Assembly: GCA_038206725.1 (NCBI GenBank)
Contig: JBBRAO010000003.1
Span: 62,001 to 126,000 of the forward strand
Length of the DNA: 64,000 nt
Direction of reading: 5' to 3'
Source: JBAXXL01 sp038206725
GTDB taxonomy: Bacteria; Bacteroidota; Ignavibacteria; Kapaibacteriales; UBA2268
This document shows positions 27,681 through 36,410 of the stretch, in pieces (within the stretch, counting starts at the first letter, position 1; the number at the start of each line of letters is the position of its first letter). The notes under the pieces are model-generated. The model saw only the letters and a list, made by a program, of their open reading frames with translations, searched no databases and was not told the DNA's origin. The position numbers were made by a program, and so were the translations under genes.

Positions 27681-28724
27681 ATGAAAACAGCAATAAGAAA
27701 TTTATCGTTTAATGAATTAAAACGATGGTCGGAAAAACACAATTTACCGAAATATCGCACGGACCAGATATTTTTGGCGATTTATACCGGTGGCGTAAAC
27801 GATTTCAATAATATTTCGACCATACCGGCAGATTTACGCAATTTATTAAGCGAGGAATTTTCGGCTGTTTCATTGGAACTGGTTGAAGATTTTCATTCAG
27901 ACGACGGTTCTATAAAATTCCTATTTAAAACCCACGACGCTAAATTTATAGAATGTGTTTTTATGCCTCACGAAAGCGGTCGAAATACGTTATGTATATC
28001 GACAATGACCGGTTGTCCGGTAGGCTGTGAGTTTTGCGCATCCGGTAAGTTGGGCGATTCGAGAAAGCTCTCGCAAGCTGAAATATTAGACCAAGTTTTT
28101 TTAGCGCAGTCAAAATTGAATAGTAAGCTTACAAATCTTGTTTATATGGGTATGGGCGAACCTCTTCTTAATTACGAAAATACAGTACACTCAATTGAAA
28201 TGCTTACCAGTGAAAACAACCATATTTTTTCCCGCAGAAAAATCACGCTTTCAACAGTAGGGATACCTTTAAAAATTCGTCAACTAGCACATATCAAAGA
28301 GCCGGTAAAATTAGCAATTTCTCTTCACGCAACCACCGATGGAGATCGAAATAAGATCATCCCGACGAATAAAGCTTACCCATTAACTGAAATAATGAAC
28401 GATGTGGAATACTATTACCGTAAGACGCACATCCCTATAACTTATGAGTATATTTTATTCGACGGTTTCAACGACAGCGACAATGATGCTAAACGTTTGG
28501 CAAAAATTGCTCGCCGAGTCTCATCGAAAATAAATATAATTCCACTTAATGATATCTCCTTTACCGGAGTAAGCAGCAATCTCAAACCATTGGACGAGGA
28601 CGGTATAACTCTATTTATAGAGATGCTTGAGTCTTATGGGGTAAAAGCGACTTTACGCCGATCGTACGGCAAAGACATTTCCGCCGCTTGTGGTCAATTA
28701 GCCGGTAAAAAAGTTTTTTTATAA
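27681..28724 (+). CDS. rlmN: 23S rRNA (adenine-C2)-methyltransferase / tRNA A37 methyltransferase
   Basis: RlmN is a radical-SAM enzyme that methylates A2503 in 23S rRNA and A37 in some tRNAs. The CX3CX2C cluster motif CPVGCEFC is near residue 113, the SAM-binding GMGEPLLNYEN near 158, and the second catalytic Cys is in ISAACGQLAG near the C-terminus. Length 347 is normal. It begins directly at the stop of the S41-like gene (adjacent TAA-ATG). Confidence 0.96.
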   Translation: MKTAIRNLSFNELKRWSEKHNLPKYRTDQIFLAIYTGGVNDFNNISTIPADLRNLLSEEFSAVSLELVEDFHSDDGSIKFLFKTHDAKFIECVFMPHESGRNTLCISTMTGCPVGCEFCASGKLGDSRKLSQAEILDQVFLAQSKLNSKLTNLVYMGMGEPLLNYENTVHSIEMLTSENNHIFSRRKITLSTVGIPLKIRQLAHIKEPVKLAISLHATTDGDRNKIIPTNKAYPLTEIMNDVEYYYRKTHIPITYEYILFDGFNDSDNDAKRLAKIARRVSSKINIIPLNDISFTGVSSNLKPLDEDGITLFIEMLESYGVKATLRRSYGKDISAACGQLAGKKVFL

Positions 28725-28741
28725 AAAATTAAAAAAAATAT

Positions 28742-28771
28742 TTGGTTTTATAATATTTTGTTTTATATTTG
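28742..28771 (+). promoter_or_regulatory. promoter of the ftsQ-ftsA-ftsZ operon
   Basis: TTG at 28742-28744, 19-base spacer, TATATTTG at 28764-28771 match the Bacteroidota consensus. It lies 18 bases after the rlmN stop and about 150 bases before ftsQ, giving a long leader that carries a repeated 12-mer. Confidence 0.78.
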
Positions 28772-28782
28772 CTTATACAGTC

Positions 28783-28819
28783 TGTAGCATAAAGCTGTAT
28801 AATTGTTTGTAGCATAAAG
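28783..28819 (+). repeat. direct repeat in the ftsQ leader
   Basis: TGTAGCATAAAG at 28783-28794 and again at 28808-28819, 25 bases apart centre to centre. Two same-face copies in a leader suggest a protein-binding site or an RNA motif; no known factor fits. Confidence 0.55.
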
Positions 28820-28923
28820 TAAATAAATATCCAATTTTTCGGGATATAAGTTTTTTAGGACTTGTATTTTGAGCAGTTTTGGTATATAAATGTATAGAAG
28901 TAAATTGAATCATTTGGGGGCGA

Positions 28924-29706
28924 ATGAAACAACAGACCGAAAATAAGGCATCTTTTCTGAAGATATCCACGTACAGTAAGCCTAAGATTTTAGTAATCTT
29001 AGCTATTGTTGTTATTGTTTTTTCGGCACTAATATTCATTTCATCAAAATGGCAAACAAAACAAACAATTGATGAAATCAGAATTACAGGAACTCAATAC
29101 CTGTTTCAAAACGAAATACTATCAATAATCAAGCCATTTACATCAAACAAAACCGACAGTTTGGTGATTTTGAAGAGAATCGAAGATGCTCTTGAGCGTT
29201 ATCCTTATATAAATAAAGCTTATGCATCGTTTGAAAAAAATCACATTTTAAAAGTAGAAATTGCAGAACGAATCCCAATAGGTTTATACCGCAATAAAGA
29301 CGAGTCTTTTAGTTATATAGATAAAACCGGACGATTAATACCACATAGATTTATAGTTAAGTTTTCGGATTTAATTGTTGTTACGTCTAAAGACAAAAGT
29401 TCAAAATCCGATAAAAAAATCGCACGGCACGCGGCTAAGATTTTAGCTGTTTTATCGGACCCAAAATATGACGATTTCAATTATAAAATTTCAGAATTAG
29501 TATTCGATAACAAAAACGCTACTTACTATTTACTCAGCAGTTCCCCTGATTACAAAATACTTCTTGGGCGCTCGGATGAAATAGGAACAAAATTAGATAA
29601 ACTACAGGAATTTCTTCAATCCGAAGTAAATTCTTCTTTAACAGATGCCGACTACCAATTAGATTTGCGTTGGCACAACAGAATCATAGTATCAAAGCTT
29701 ATATAA
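28924..29706 (+). CDS. ftsQ: cell division protein FtsQ/DivIB
   Basis: A 260-residue bitopic membrane protein: cytoplasmic start, one helix (residues ~20-40, ILVILAIVVIVFSALIFISS) and a POTRA domain (TIDEIRITGTQYLFQNEILS) followed by the beta domain. FtsQ links FtsA/FtsZ at the ring to the septal peptidoglycan enzymes. It starts 10 bases after GGGGG. It is the first gene of ftsQ-ftsA-ftsZ; the mur genes often found before ftsQ are not here, so the division cluster is split. Confidence 0.92.
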   Translation: MKQQTENKASFLKISTYSKPKILVILAIVVIVFSALIFISSKWQTKQTIDEIRITGTQYLFQNEILSIIKPFTSNKTDSLVILKRIEDALERYPYINKAYASFEKNHILKVEIAERIPIGLYRNKDESFSYIDKTGRLIPHRFIVKFSDLIVVTSKDKSSKSDKKIARHAAKILAVLSDPKYDDFNYKISELVFDNKNATYYLLSSSPDYKILLGRSDEIGTKLDKLQEFLQSEVNSSLTDADYQLDLRWHNRIIVSKLI

Positions 29707-29710
29707 AGGT

Positions 29711-31132
29711 ATGAATATGGATAGTGAAGACCAAGCAATTTTATTCAGTGAAATGAGAGACGGTTACCAAAAGGTTACTTTAGGTTTGGACATCGGTACA
29801 ACTAAAGTAATAGCAATCATAGGTGCTATTGAACACCCCGATAAACCAATGAAAATATTAGGAATTGGTCAAACGGTGAGTGAAGGATTGAACCGCGGTG
29901 TCGTTGTTAATATAAATAAGACCGTTAATACAATCAAAGCCGCTATTCGCGAAGCCGAAATACAAGCCGGACTGAAGGTTACCGAAGTTGTATGCGGTAT
30001 CGCCGGTGACCACATTAATGTAGAACCTAATCACGGTATTGTAACCATATCCAATCCTAATCACGAAATAAAAAGAGAAGATATAGGCAGAGTAATTTTA
30101 GACGCGCGGAAAATGGCTATCAAACCGGATAGAAAAATTCTGCACGTGCTTCCTCAAGACTACATAATTGATGGACAAGACGGAATCACAGACCCAATAG
30201 GGATGAGCGGAGTCCGTTTAGAAGCAAACGTACAAATCATTACCGGTATGGAAACAGCAATCCAAAATATAGTCCAAAGCGTCAATTTAGCCGGATATCG
30301 TGTTAAAAATATAGTTTTAGAACCTTTGGCAAGTGCTCGCGCGGTACTATCCGAAGATGAAAAAGAAGTCGGGGTCGCATTAATAGATATCGGCGGCGGA
30401 ACAACAGATTTAGCCATTTTCCACGACCACTTTATGCGCTTTACATCGGTAATTGGCATAGCAGGCAAAATGGTAACCGACGATATCCGCAAAGTAATTG
30501 GTATCGTCAGCAGTGAAGCAGAAAGAATTAAACGAGAATACGGTTGCGCGTACGACAAAGTTATTCGGAATAACTATATATTCCAAATTCCGGGAATAGG
30601 CGGCGGCGAACCTAAAGAAATTAAAAAATCAGACCTATGTGGAATTATTCAAGATAGGATGAGAGAAATTTTCGAAATTACAGGGCAAGAAATTATTAAC
30701 TCGGGCTTGCAGCACAAATTAGGCGCAGGGGTAGTAATTACGGGCGGAACAACTCTTTTGGAAGGCTCGGAACAACTTGCGAGCGATGTATATGGTATTC
30801 CGGTAAGAATCGGAAACCCTTATTCGATGAATTTCGAAGGAATGAATAAGCAAATCGAAAATCCACTATATTCAACGGCAATCGGATTGACTTTATACGG
30901 TATCTATGACGATATGTACAAAGAGCAAAAAGTTGATTTGGATAATAAGTATTATGAAAATGATATTATGCAGCACATCGCCGTTGATGAACCTGAAGAA
31001 AAAAAAGAAAAGATAGAGAAGCCGGAAAAGGCTCCTAAACCTCCAAAGCTGCCGAAACCACCTAAAGAGGAAGGCGATGCAATGGGACAGAAGATAATTG
31101 ATAGATTAGGTAAAGTATTCGAAAAATTGTAA
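29711..31132 (+). CDS. ftsA: cell division protein FtsA
   Basis: FtsA is the actin-like protein that tethers FtsZ to the membrane. Visible are the phosphate-1 loop LGLDIGTTKVIAII, the 1C subdomain, the phosphate-2 motif VALIDIGGGTTDLAIF and the adenosine motif GAGVVITGGTTLLEG. The C-terminus (from residue ~430) is a long Lys/Pro/Glu linker (KAPKPPKLPKPPKEE) that ends in an amphipathic helix (IIDRLGKVFEKL), the membrane-targeting sequence. Starts four bases after ftsQ ends. Confidence 0.96.
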   Translation: MNMDSEDQAILFSEMRDGYQKVTLGLDIGTTKVIAIIGAIEHPDKPMKILGIGQTVSEGLNRGVVVNINKTVNTIKAAIREAEIQAGLKVTEVVCGIAGDHINVEPNHGIVTISNPNHEIKREDIGRVILDARKMAIKPDRKILHVLPQDYIIDGQDGITDPIGMSGVRLEANVQIITGMETAIQNIVQSVNLAGYRVKNIVLEPLASARAVLSEDEKEVGVALIDIGGGTTDLAIFHDHFMRFTSVIGIAGKMVTDDIRKVIGIVSSEAERIKREYGCAYDKVIRNNYIFQIPGIGGGEPKEIKKSDLCGIIQDRMREIFEITGQEIINSGLQHKLGAGVVITGGTTLLEGSEQLASDVYGIPVRIGNPYSMNFEGMNKQIENPLYSTAIGLTLYGIYDDMYKEQKVDLDNKYYENDIMQHIAVDEPEEKKEKIEKPEKAPKPPKLPKPPKEEGDAMGQKIIDRLGKVFEKL

Positions 31133-31174
31133 CGAAAATAATTAGTATAATAATTCATATATAGGGGAAACTAT

Positions 31175-32533
31175 ATGCGTAATGATGACGAAGTAAATAT
31201 GCCGGTAAGGTTAGCAGATTATGATTATGGTAAAGCTAAAATCAAAGTAATCGGCGTAGGCGGTGGTGGCGGAAATGCCATTGACAATATGATTAAGAAC
31301 GGCTTGAAGAACATCGGATTTATAGCTATTAATACCGACAGTCAAGCTTTGGACCACAACTTGGCACCGACGAAGATTAAAATTGGCGAAGAATCTACTC
31401 GCGGTCTGGGTGCCGGAGCAAATCCAAGCAAAGGCGAATCCGCGGCGTTGGAAAGTAAATTAGCTCTGAAAGAATCGCTTGCTGATACTAATATGGTATT
31501 TATTACTTGTGGAATGGGCGGTGGTACCGGAACGGGTGCATCTTCTGTTATTGCAGGAATAGCTAGAGAACTAGGAATATTAGTTGTCGGAATTGTAACA
31601 ACTCCTTTCCCTTGGGAAGGTGAACGTAGATTGAAAGTAGCATACTCCGGAATTAGAAAATTGCGCGATAACGTGGACGCTTTGATTGTAATTCATAACA
31701 AACAATTATTACAAAAAGGCGGAGACAACCCATTTTGTAATTTGGGCTTCGGCGATGCTTTTGCTAAGGTCAATGAAGTGCTTTTGAATGGTACTCGTGG
31801 AATTACCGATATTATTTTCAAACACTCGCTTATTAACGTGGATTTCGCGGATGTGAAAGCTATAATGCAAAGATCGGGTAATGCGCTAATGGGTATTGGA
31901 TTGGCATCGGGCGAAAACAGAGCTGTTGAAGCGGCTTGCGATGCTTTGAATTCACCATTCCTCGATAATCAATCAATTAAAAATCCTAAAGGTATTTTGG
32001 TCAAATTATCGGGTCAGAATATTACTATGGACGAAATTGATAAAGCAATGAATACGATTAGAGAAGCCGCAGGTTTTGAATTGATTGAAGACTTTGACGA
32101 TTCAAAATACACTATGGATAGTTGGGAAGATATTGATGCTGATAGCAGTGATGCTAACGTTATTTTTGGACTTTGTGATGACCCTGAGCTTGGTGATAAG
32201 ATGCAAATCACGTTGATAGTCGCCGGTTTAGAAAAAAGCAAAGCAGAGGTTAAACAGCCTTTAAGTGGCATTTTAAAACAAACAGTTAAACAAGAAGAAG
32301 TAGTAGAGCAGGAAATGGCTCTCGAGGAAGACGTTGTTACTTCAATTAACAACGATTACGGACATATTTATCGTACACCAGTTAATTTTAGAGAATATCC
32401 TTCAATGGAGGTGCGCAATTCATCATCTAATGTTACTGTTCCCAAAGGGAATATAGAGCTATCGAAATTCGATATACCGGCTTCATTAAGAAAAAACGGT
32501 ACTTATAGCTCGCAAATGCTAAAAGACAATTAA
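31175..32533 (+). CDS. ftsZ: cell division protein FtsZ
   Basis: The tubulin homologue forming the division ring. The glycine-rich GVGGGGGNAIDNMI near residue 22 and the GTP-binding tubulin signature GMGGGTGTGAS near 112 are intact. The GTPase core ends near residue 330, followed by an acidic/Gln-rich linker. The C-terminal peptide, which binds FtsA and others, reads FDIPASLRKN instead of the common DIPxFLR. A strong terminator follows 20 bases after the stop, so ftsZ closes the operon. Confidence 0.97.
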   Translation: MRNDDEVNMPVRLADYDYGKAKIKVIGVGGGGGNAIDNMIKNGLKNIGFIAINTDSQALDHNLAPTKIKIGEESTRGLGAGANPSKGESAALESKLALKESLADTNMVFITCGMGGGTGTGASSVIAGIARELGILVVGIVTTPFPWEGERRLKVAYSGIRKLRDNVDALIVIHNKQLLQKGGDNPFCNLGFGDAFAKVNEVLLNGTRGITDIIFKHSLINVDFADVKAIMQRSGNALMGIGLASGENRAVEAACDALNSPFLDNQSIKNPKGILVKLSGQNITMDEIDKAMNTIREAAGFELIEDFDDSKYTMDSWEDIDADSSDANVIFGLCDDPELGDKMQITLIVAGLEKSKAEVKQPLSGILKQTVKQEEVVEQEMALEEDVVTSINNDYGHIYRTPVNFREYPSMEVRNSSSNVTVPKGNIELSKFDIPASLRKNGTYSSQMLKDN

Positions 32534-32554
32534 ACGTTTCACAATCATACGATA

Positions 32555-32589
32555 TCCGATAATTTGAAAAAGTTATCGGATTTTTTTTA
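32555..32589 (+). terminator. terminator of the ftsQAZ operon
   Basis: TCCGATAA / TTATCGGA with a 10-base loop followed by eight T. Confidence 0.9.
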
Positions 32590-32598
32590 TACAAATAA

Positions 32599-32664
32599 AT
32601 GGGCTCCACTTTTTGAAGTGAAGCCCATTTTAAAGGTAGATCATTTGAAGTGGAGTCCATTTTC
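32599..32664. repeat. hairpin and partial direct repeat between convergent genes
   Basis: ATGGGCTCCACTT (32599-32611) pairs with AAGTGAAGCCCAT (32616-32628) with one mismatch. TTTGAAGTGGAGTCCATTTT at 32643-32662 repeats the right arm and its flank. It lies between the ftsZ terminator and the convergent VIT gene, and may also act as that gene's terminator. Confidence 0.6.
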
Positions 32665-32693
32665 CAAAACCTCACTTGCCGATTGTATTTCTA

Positions 32694-35405
32694 TTAAATT
32701 TTAGGATTGGATCTTATCGTTGGTGCATTGAGCACTTTGATTTTCACAAAAACTTTTCTTGTATATGGAATTCCCTGTATATTTGGTTTTATTCCAGCGT
32801 TTAGATAATGCTTTTCGAATAGCAGAATTTTTTCGTCGCCTATCCACATTGATTGTAATGCTTCTTCTATCGGAGCGGCGGTTTCGCCTATACCCACGGA
32901 GACAGTGAAGGTGTCAGTTTTGATAAACTCCTGTTTCTCATTATAGATAGTACATTCTAATTTAACATTATCTAAGAATTGGATTTTTGGACCGTTACTG
33001 TATTTCAAAATACCAAACCAATAATTAATCTTCGAGTTTTTGCCTTTCAGCATCTCGTAAGTCTTGCCTTTGAACTTCATTTTGAAATTTGTGCTCGGCA
33101 ATTCGATATTCATATACACATCAATAGTACTGCATACTTTTTTCCCATCCTGAGTTGCGGGTATGAACTTGGTTGCTTTTATCGCATTAATAGCTATATC
33201 GTTAAGCAATTTATCCGTTGACATCAAAATATCGGTTTTAGTAACTTTACCTTTTGCGTTAACAGCGACTTTTACTGAAACTGAACCTTCAACAGCGGCA
33301 TTCAGAGCTTTTTGAGTGTATTTAATATTGCTTCTTAATTCTTTATCATCATATTTGATATTTGTTGTAATTGCTTTTGAAGTTTTGTCGTCGGTTGTTG
33401 GTTTGGCATAATCAGCACCACCAGAGAAACCTCCTTCATCAACAACTGAACCATCTACAGAGGATGCTCGGGAAACTTCATCAGGAGCTACTTTCAAAAA
33501 ACGCATATTGGATACGACAGCCGCTGAACCTTGCAAAGTATTAATTCCTACAGCCCCAAGAGATCCCCCCATTTTTTCACTTCTCTCAATATTGTCGTAA
33601 TTAGTTACAACTTCATTATCCACAGCTATAAATGAGGTATAAGCTGTCATCAAGTTATATTTCAAACCCAATTCCGTGATTTCTTTTTTATATTTGTCGC
33701 GTTCACCAAAGCTCTGATAATCAGAGAGTAGTTCTATTTGCTTGCGCGCCCAAAGTTGTTTCAAAGCTTTGCCTTGAACCATTTCTCCGAATTTAGTAAC
33801 CGGCAGATCAACAAAAATTCCTTCCTGCCCGTTGATACCTTCGATTTTGATACCGCCCTGTAAATTGCCGTCCCATTTTCCATAAATCACTATCGGTCTA
33901 TCAGGAAATAAATCAGGAACGGACATTGGTTCCACTTCGCTGACACCAAAACCGTCATAAGTGACTTTTATATCAGCTAAAATCGGAGTTGAGATATATT
34001 TTATAAAACGCTCGGATTGATATTCCGCATCTTCCAAACGGTTAGTTTCGAAACTCAAACCCATTCCCGCCCGCGCCATACCTTCGATAGTCAGCTTATT
34101 CATTGACGTACCTATCCCGAAAGCGAAAAGGTTGGCTTTGTTCAAATTGTTTCGGATAAGCTCAAAAGCTTTCGATTCGAAACTTATTAAACCATCCGTA
34201 ATAACTATTACCGAACGCGACGCTTTTGAATCCTTCGGCATAGTCAGAGCTTTTTCCAAAGCCGGCAAAAGCTCCGTGCCGCCGCCTTGGCGAGATTCAG
34301 CCATAAATTGAAACGCCTTTTCTAAATTATCTCTATTGGCGGTTACTAAATTTTCCGAAAATACATCAAAACCACTGGCGAATAAAATCAGATTAAATTT
34401 GTCGCCTTTATCCATTTTATCCAATAAGTTCAAAATTGTTTTCTTTGCCATAACGGATGGAAATCCGTTCATCGAACCTGATACGTCGAGCACAAAAACA
34501 TATTCGCGAGGTGGAATATAAGCGGGGTCAATGCGTTTCGGCGGTTGTATAGTTAATAGGAAGAAATTCTCGGCGTTTTTCCCCTCACCCTTACTTAAAA
34601 GCAATCCGCTGTTTATCAGGTCGCCGGCTAATTTGTATTTAACGACGAAGTCTTTAGGAGCGCCCTTTTTCTCAAAATCTTTCAGAGTGATTAAGGAATG
34701 ATTCTCAGTTTCAGCCTTGTAATTAACTTCGTGGCTTATACATTCAATTCCGTCAATAGGGACGGGTGAAATAAGGTTAAATCGAATATCGAACGCTGTA
34801 TTGCTTAGCAATCCACTTTTTTGCGAATCGGTGCTTTTGGTTTCATCGGTCTCTGTTCCGCCACCATAACGAGGTGCTACAACGGTCGGAAATGAAAAAG
34901 TATATATTTTATCGTCGGGTATCAGCATTTCTGTGTATTTCATTTCGATTTCGATTACATCGCCGGGAGCGATATTCGCCAGATTCATACTGAACAAATT
35001 CGGGCGGTCTTGCACAAGTAAACTCGCGCGCTTGCCTTCCAATTTCGCCTGTTCGTAATCCTTTCGGGCTTGCTCCTTTTCCTTGATAACCGCAACGATT
35101 TCGCGAGAACCGATTTTCATCTTCATCGAGTAAACAGCCGCGTGAACCGAAGCAGGGAAAACATAAACCGCTTCCAAGACCTGATTCGACACACTGCGAT
35201 AGTACTGCTTAATAGTTACATCGGCGATTACTCCGCTTATATTCACATCAACGTCGGTTTTTGTGAGTTCCACATCAATTCTTCCGGGCTTATCCCTGAT
35301 AATCATCAAATACGGTGAACCGGACATATCCGTTTGCGATGTTTTTTGGGAATAAAGGTTTATTGCTGTCAGAACAACAAATGCTAAAACTAAAATCTTT
35401 TTCAT
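32694..35405 (-). CDS. VIT / vWA / TonB-C fusion protein
   Basis: A 903-residue exported protein (signal peptide MKKILVLAFVVLTAINLYSQ). Residues ~25-160 are a VIT domain (VFPASVHAAVYSMKMKIGSR). A vWA domain starts near 298 with the MIDAS DVSGSMNG and GGGTELLPAL. Residues ~680-768 match a TonB C-terminal domain (SVKVAVNAKGKVTKTDILMS, FIPATQDGKKV). The last ~115 residues weakly resemble an FKBP fold (ALQSMWIGDEKILLFEKHYL). VIT-vWA proteins are common; carrying a TonB-C module is unusual. It may be a surface or periplasmic scaffold. No T9SS tail. Confidence 0.8.
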   Translation of the reverse strand: MKKILVLAFVVLTAINLYSQKTSQTDMSGSPYLMIIRDKPGRIDVELTKTDVDVNISGVIADVTIKQYYRSVSNQVLEAVYVFPASVHAAVYSMKMKIGSREIVAVIKEKEQARKDYEQAKLEGKRASLLVQDRPNLFSMNLANIAPGDVIEIEMKYTEMLIPDDKIYTFSFPTVVAPRYGGGTETDETKSTDSQKSGLLSNTAFDIRFNLISPVPIDGIECISHEVNYKAETENHSLITLKDFEKKGAPKDFVVKYKLAGDLINSGLLLSKGEGKNAENFFLLTIQPPKRIDPAYIPPREYVFVLDVSGSMNGFPSVMAKKTILNLLDKMDKGDKFNLILFASGFDVFSENLVTANRDNLEKAFQFMAESRQGGGTELLPALEKALTMPKDSKASRSVIVITDGLISFESKAFELIRNNLNKANLFAFGIGTSMNKLTIEGMARAGMGLSFETNRLEDAEYQSERFIKYISTPILADIKVTYDGFGVSEVEPMSVPDLFPDRPIVIYGKWDGNLQGGIKIEGINGQEGIFVDLPVTKFGEMVQGKALKQLWARKQIELLSDYQSFGERDKYKKEITELGLKYNLMTAYTSFIAVDNEVVTNYDNIERSEKMGGSLGAVGINTLQGSAAVVSNMRFLKVAPDEVSRASSVDGSVVDEGGFSGGADYAKPTTDDKTSKAITTNIKYDDKELRSNIKYTQKALNAAVEGSVSVKVAVNAKGKVTKTDILMSTDKLLNDIAINAIKATKFIPATQDGKKVCSTIDVYMNIELPSTNFKMKFKGKTYEMLKGKNSKINYWFGILKYSNGPKIQFLDNVKLECTIYNEKQEFIKTDTFTVSVGIGETAAPIEEALQSMWIGDEKILLFEKHYLNAGIKPNIQGIPYTRKVFVKIKVLNAPTIRSNPKI

Positions 35406-35480
35406 AATAGTACCTCTAATTTAGTAATATAATTACTTATAATAACTTTTTATTCGAGAAAATGTTTCATTTTGTGTGTA

Positions 35481-35513
35481 AACCTTCGGAAGGTTTTGAA
35501 CCTTCGGAAGGTT
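35481..35513. repeat. two tandem 15-bp palindromes
   Basis: AACCTTCGGAAGGTT occurs at 35481-35495 and 35499-35513, separated by TTG. Likely a dispersed intergenic repeat. Confidence 0.7.
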
Positions 35514-35528
35514 GAGAAAATTGTTAAA

Positions 35529-35762
35529 CTATTTTGTCAGGAATAGCTCTTTTGGTAACCCTGATTGGCGAATTATTGATTGAAGAGTGCCGGTTTTTAA
35601 TTCAGAAGGAGATGCGAATTCGAAAAACAACTCAACCGCTTCTTTCAAGTTTGTTTTCGCTTCCTCAATCGAATTTCCTTGGCTTGCTATATCCAATTCA
35701 GGACACAAACCAACGAACATATCATCTTCTTTTTCAATTATTGCAGTAAAACATGGCTTCAT
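35529..35762 (-). CDS. HicB-like antitoxin-family protein (orphan)
   Basis: A 77-residue HicB-type protein: FTAIIEKEDDMFVGLCPELD followed by SQGNSIEEAKTNLKEAVELF is the partial RNase-H-like fold of HicB antitoxins. I use ATG 35762, which follows a GAGG site; a GTG one codon earlier is also in frame. The HicA toxin gene that normally precedes it is not visible on either side, so this is an orphan, perhaps a regulator or a leftover. It lacks an obvious C-terminal DNA-binding domain. Confidence 0.8.
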   Translation of the reverse strand: MKPCFTAIIEKEDDMFVGLCPELDIASQGNSIEEAKTNLKEAVELFFEFASPSELKTGTLQSIIRQSGLPKELFLTK

Positions 35763-35871
35763 CACAACCTCATTAATTTATTTTGATTTTTAGACGAAAA
35801 TCTGATTATTTATATTGCATTCCATTAATAGGATAGTTAAAAATGAAAACCTTTTCTTTATTTAATTTTTT

Positions 35872-36193
35872 TCAATTATTTTGAGAAATTATCGTTTTGC
35901 TGAAACCAGCAAAACGTGTGAGCATAATGTCATCTACCTGCTTTTCCGACCCTAATCCTAAACTGACCATTTTGTTGATATCAATAAAATGGTCAACTGT
36001 TTTGTTACCTGAAGTTACACACGACTCTTGAGCCTTTTCGACCACTTTTTGATAATTACGCCATTCGCTATATCCCAGTAAATTCTGGAGTTCGCGAGCT
36101 AACCAATCCTCAACGCCGCCTTGCTCGTATGAGGCTTCTTCAAATGTTTGGTTGAGTTTTTGAATAATTAGTTTTTCCTTAATAATATCCCAT
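35872..36193 (-). pseudogene. DinD (DNA-damage-inducible protein D) fragment
   Basis: One frame from 36189 to the stop at 35872-35874 reads IIKEKLIIQKLNQTFEEASY, then LARELQNLLGYSEWRNYQKV and QVDDIMLTRFA, the conserved N-terminal part of DinD/Bro-N-type proteins (family length ~280). The ATG at 36191-36193 is one base out of frame (an extra G after the start codon), and the protein ends after ~105 residues in a hairpin, CGTTTTGCTG / CAGCAAAACG (35893-35916). So both ends are damaged. Confidence 0.78.
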
Positions 36194-36229
36194 AGCTATG
36201 GTTTAATTAACCATCAATTTATTTACAAA

Positions 36230-36330
36230 ATGTATTATTTATCTTTTTCATAACAGTACCTCTATCAACAACGTTTTGCTTCAAATAACTTCTCCATTCG
36301 AGAAAAAGTTGCAATTTTGAAATTATTAAT
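36230..36330 (-). other. duplicated leader of the VIT gene
   Basis: On the minus strand this stretch repeats, with changes, the leader and first codons of the gene starting at 35405: TTTCTCGAAT, AAGTTAT, then AGAGGTACTGTTATGAAAAA versus AGAGGTACTATTATGAAAAA. The copy then reads ATAAATAATACA and stops after ten codons. It looks like the start of a lost paralogue, cut off by the DinD-fragment region. Confidence 0.6.
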
Positions 36331-36410
36331 AACAAACTTATTTAAAATTAAGGAATATTTCATAATTTTAAAATTATTTTTATGCACATTTGAAAATTGT
36401 CGAGGTAACA

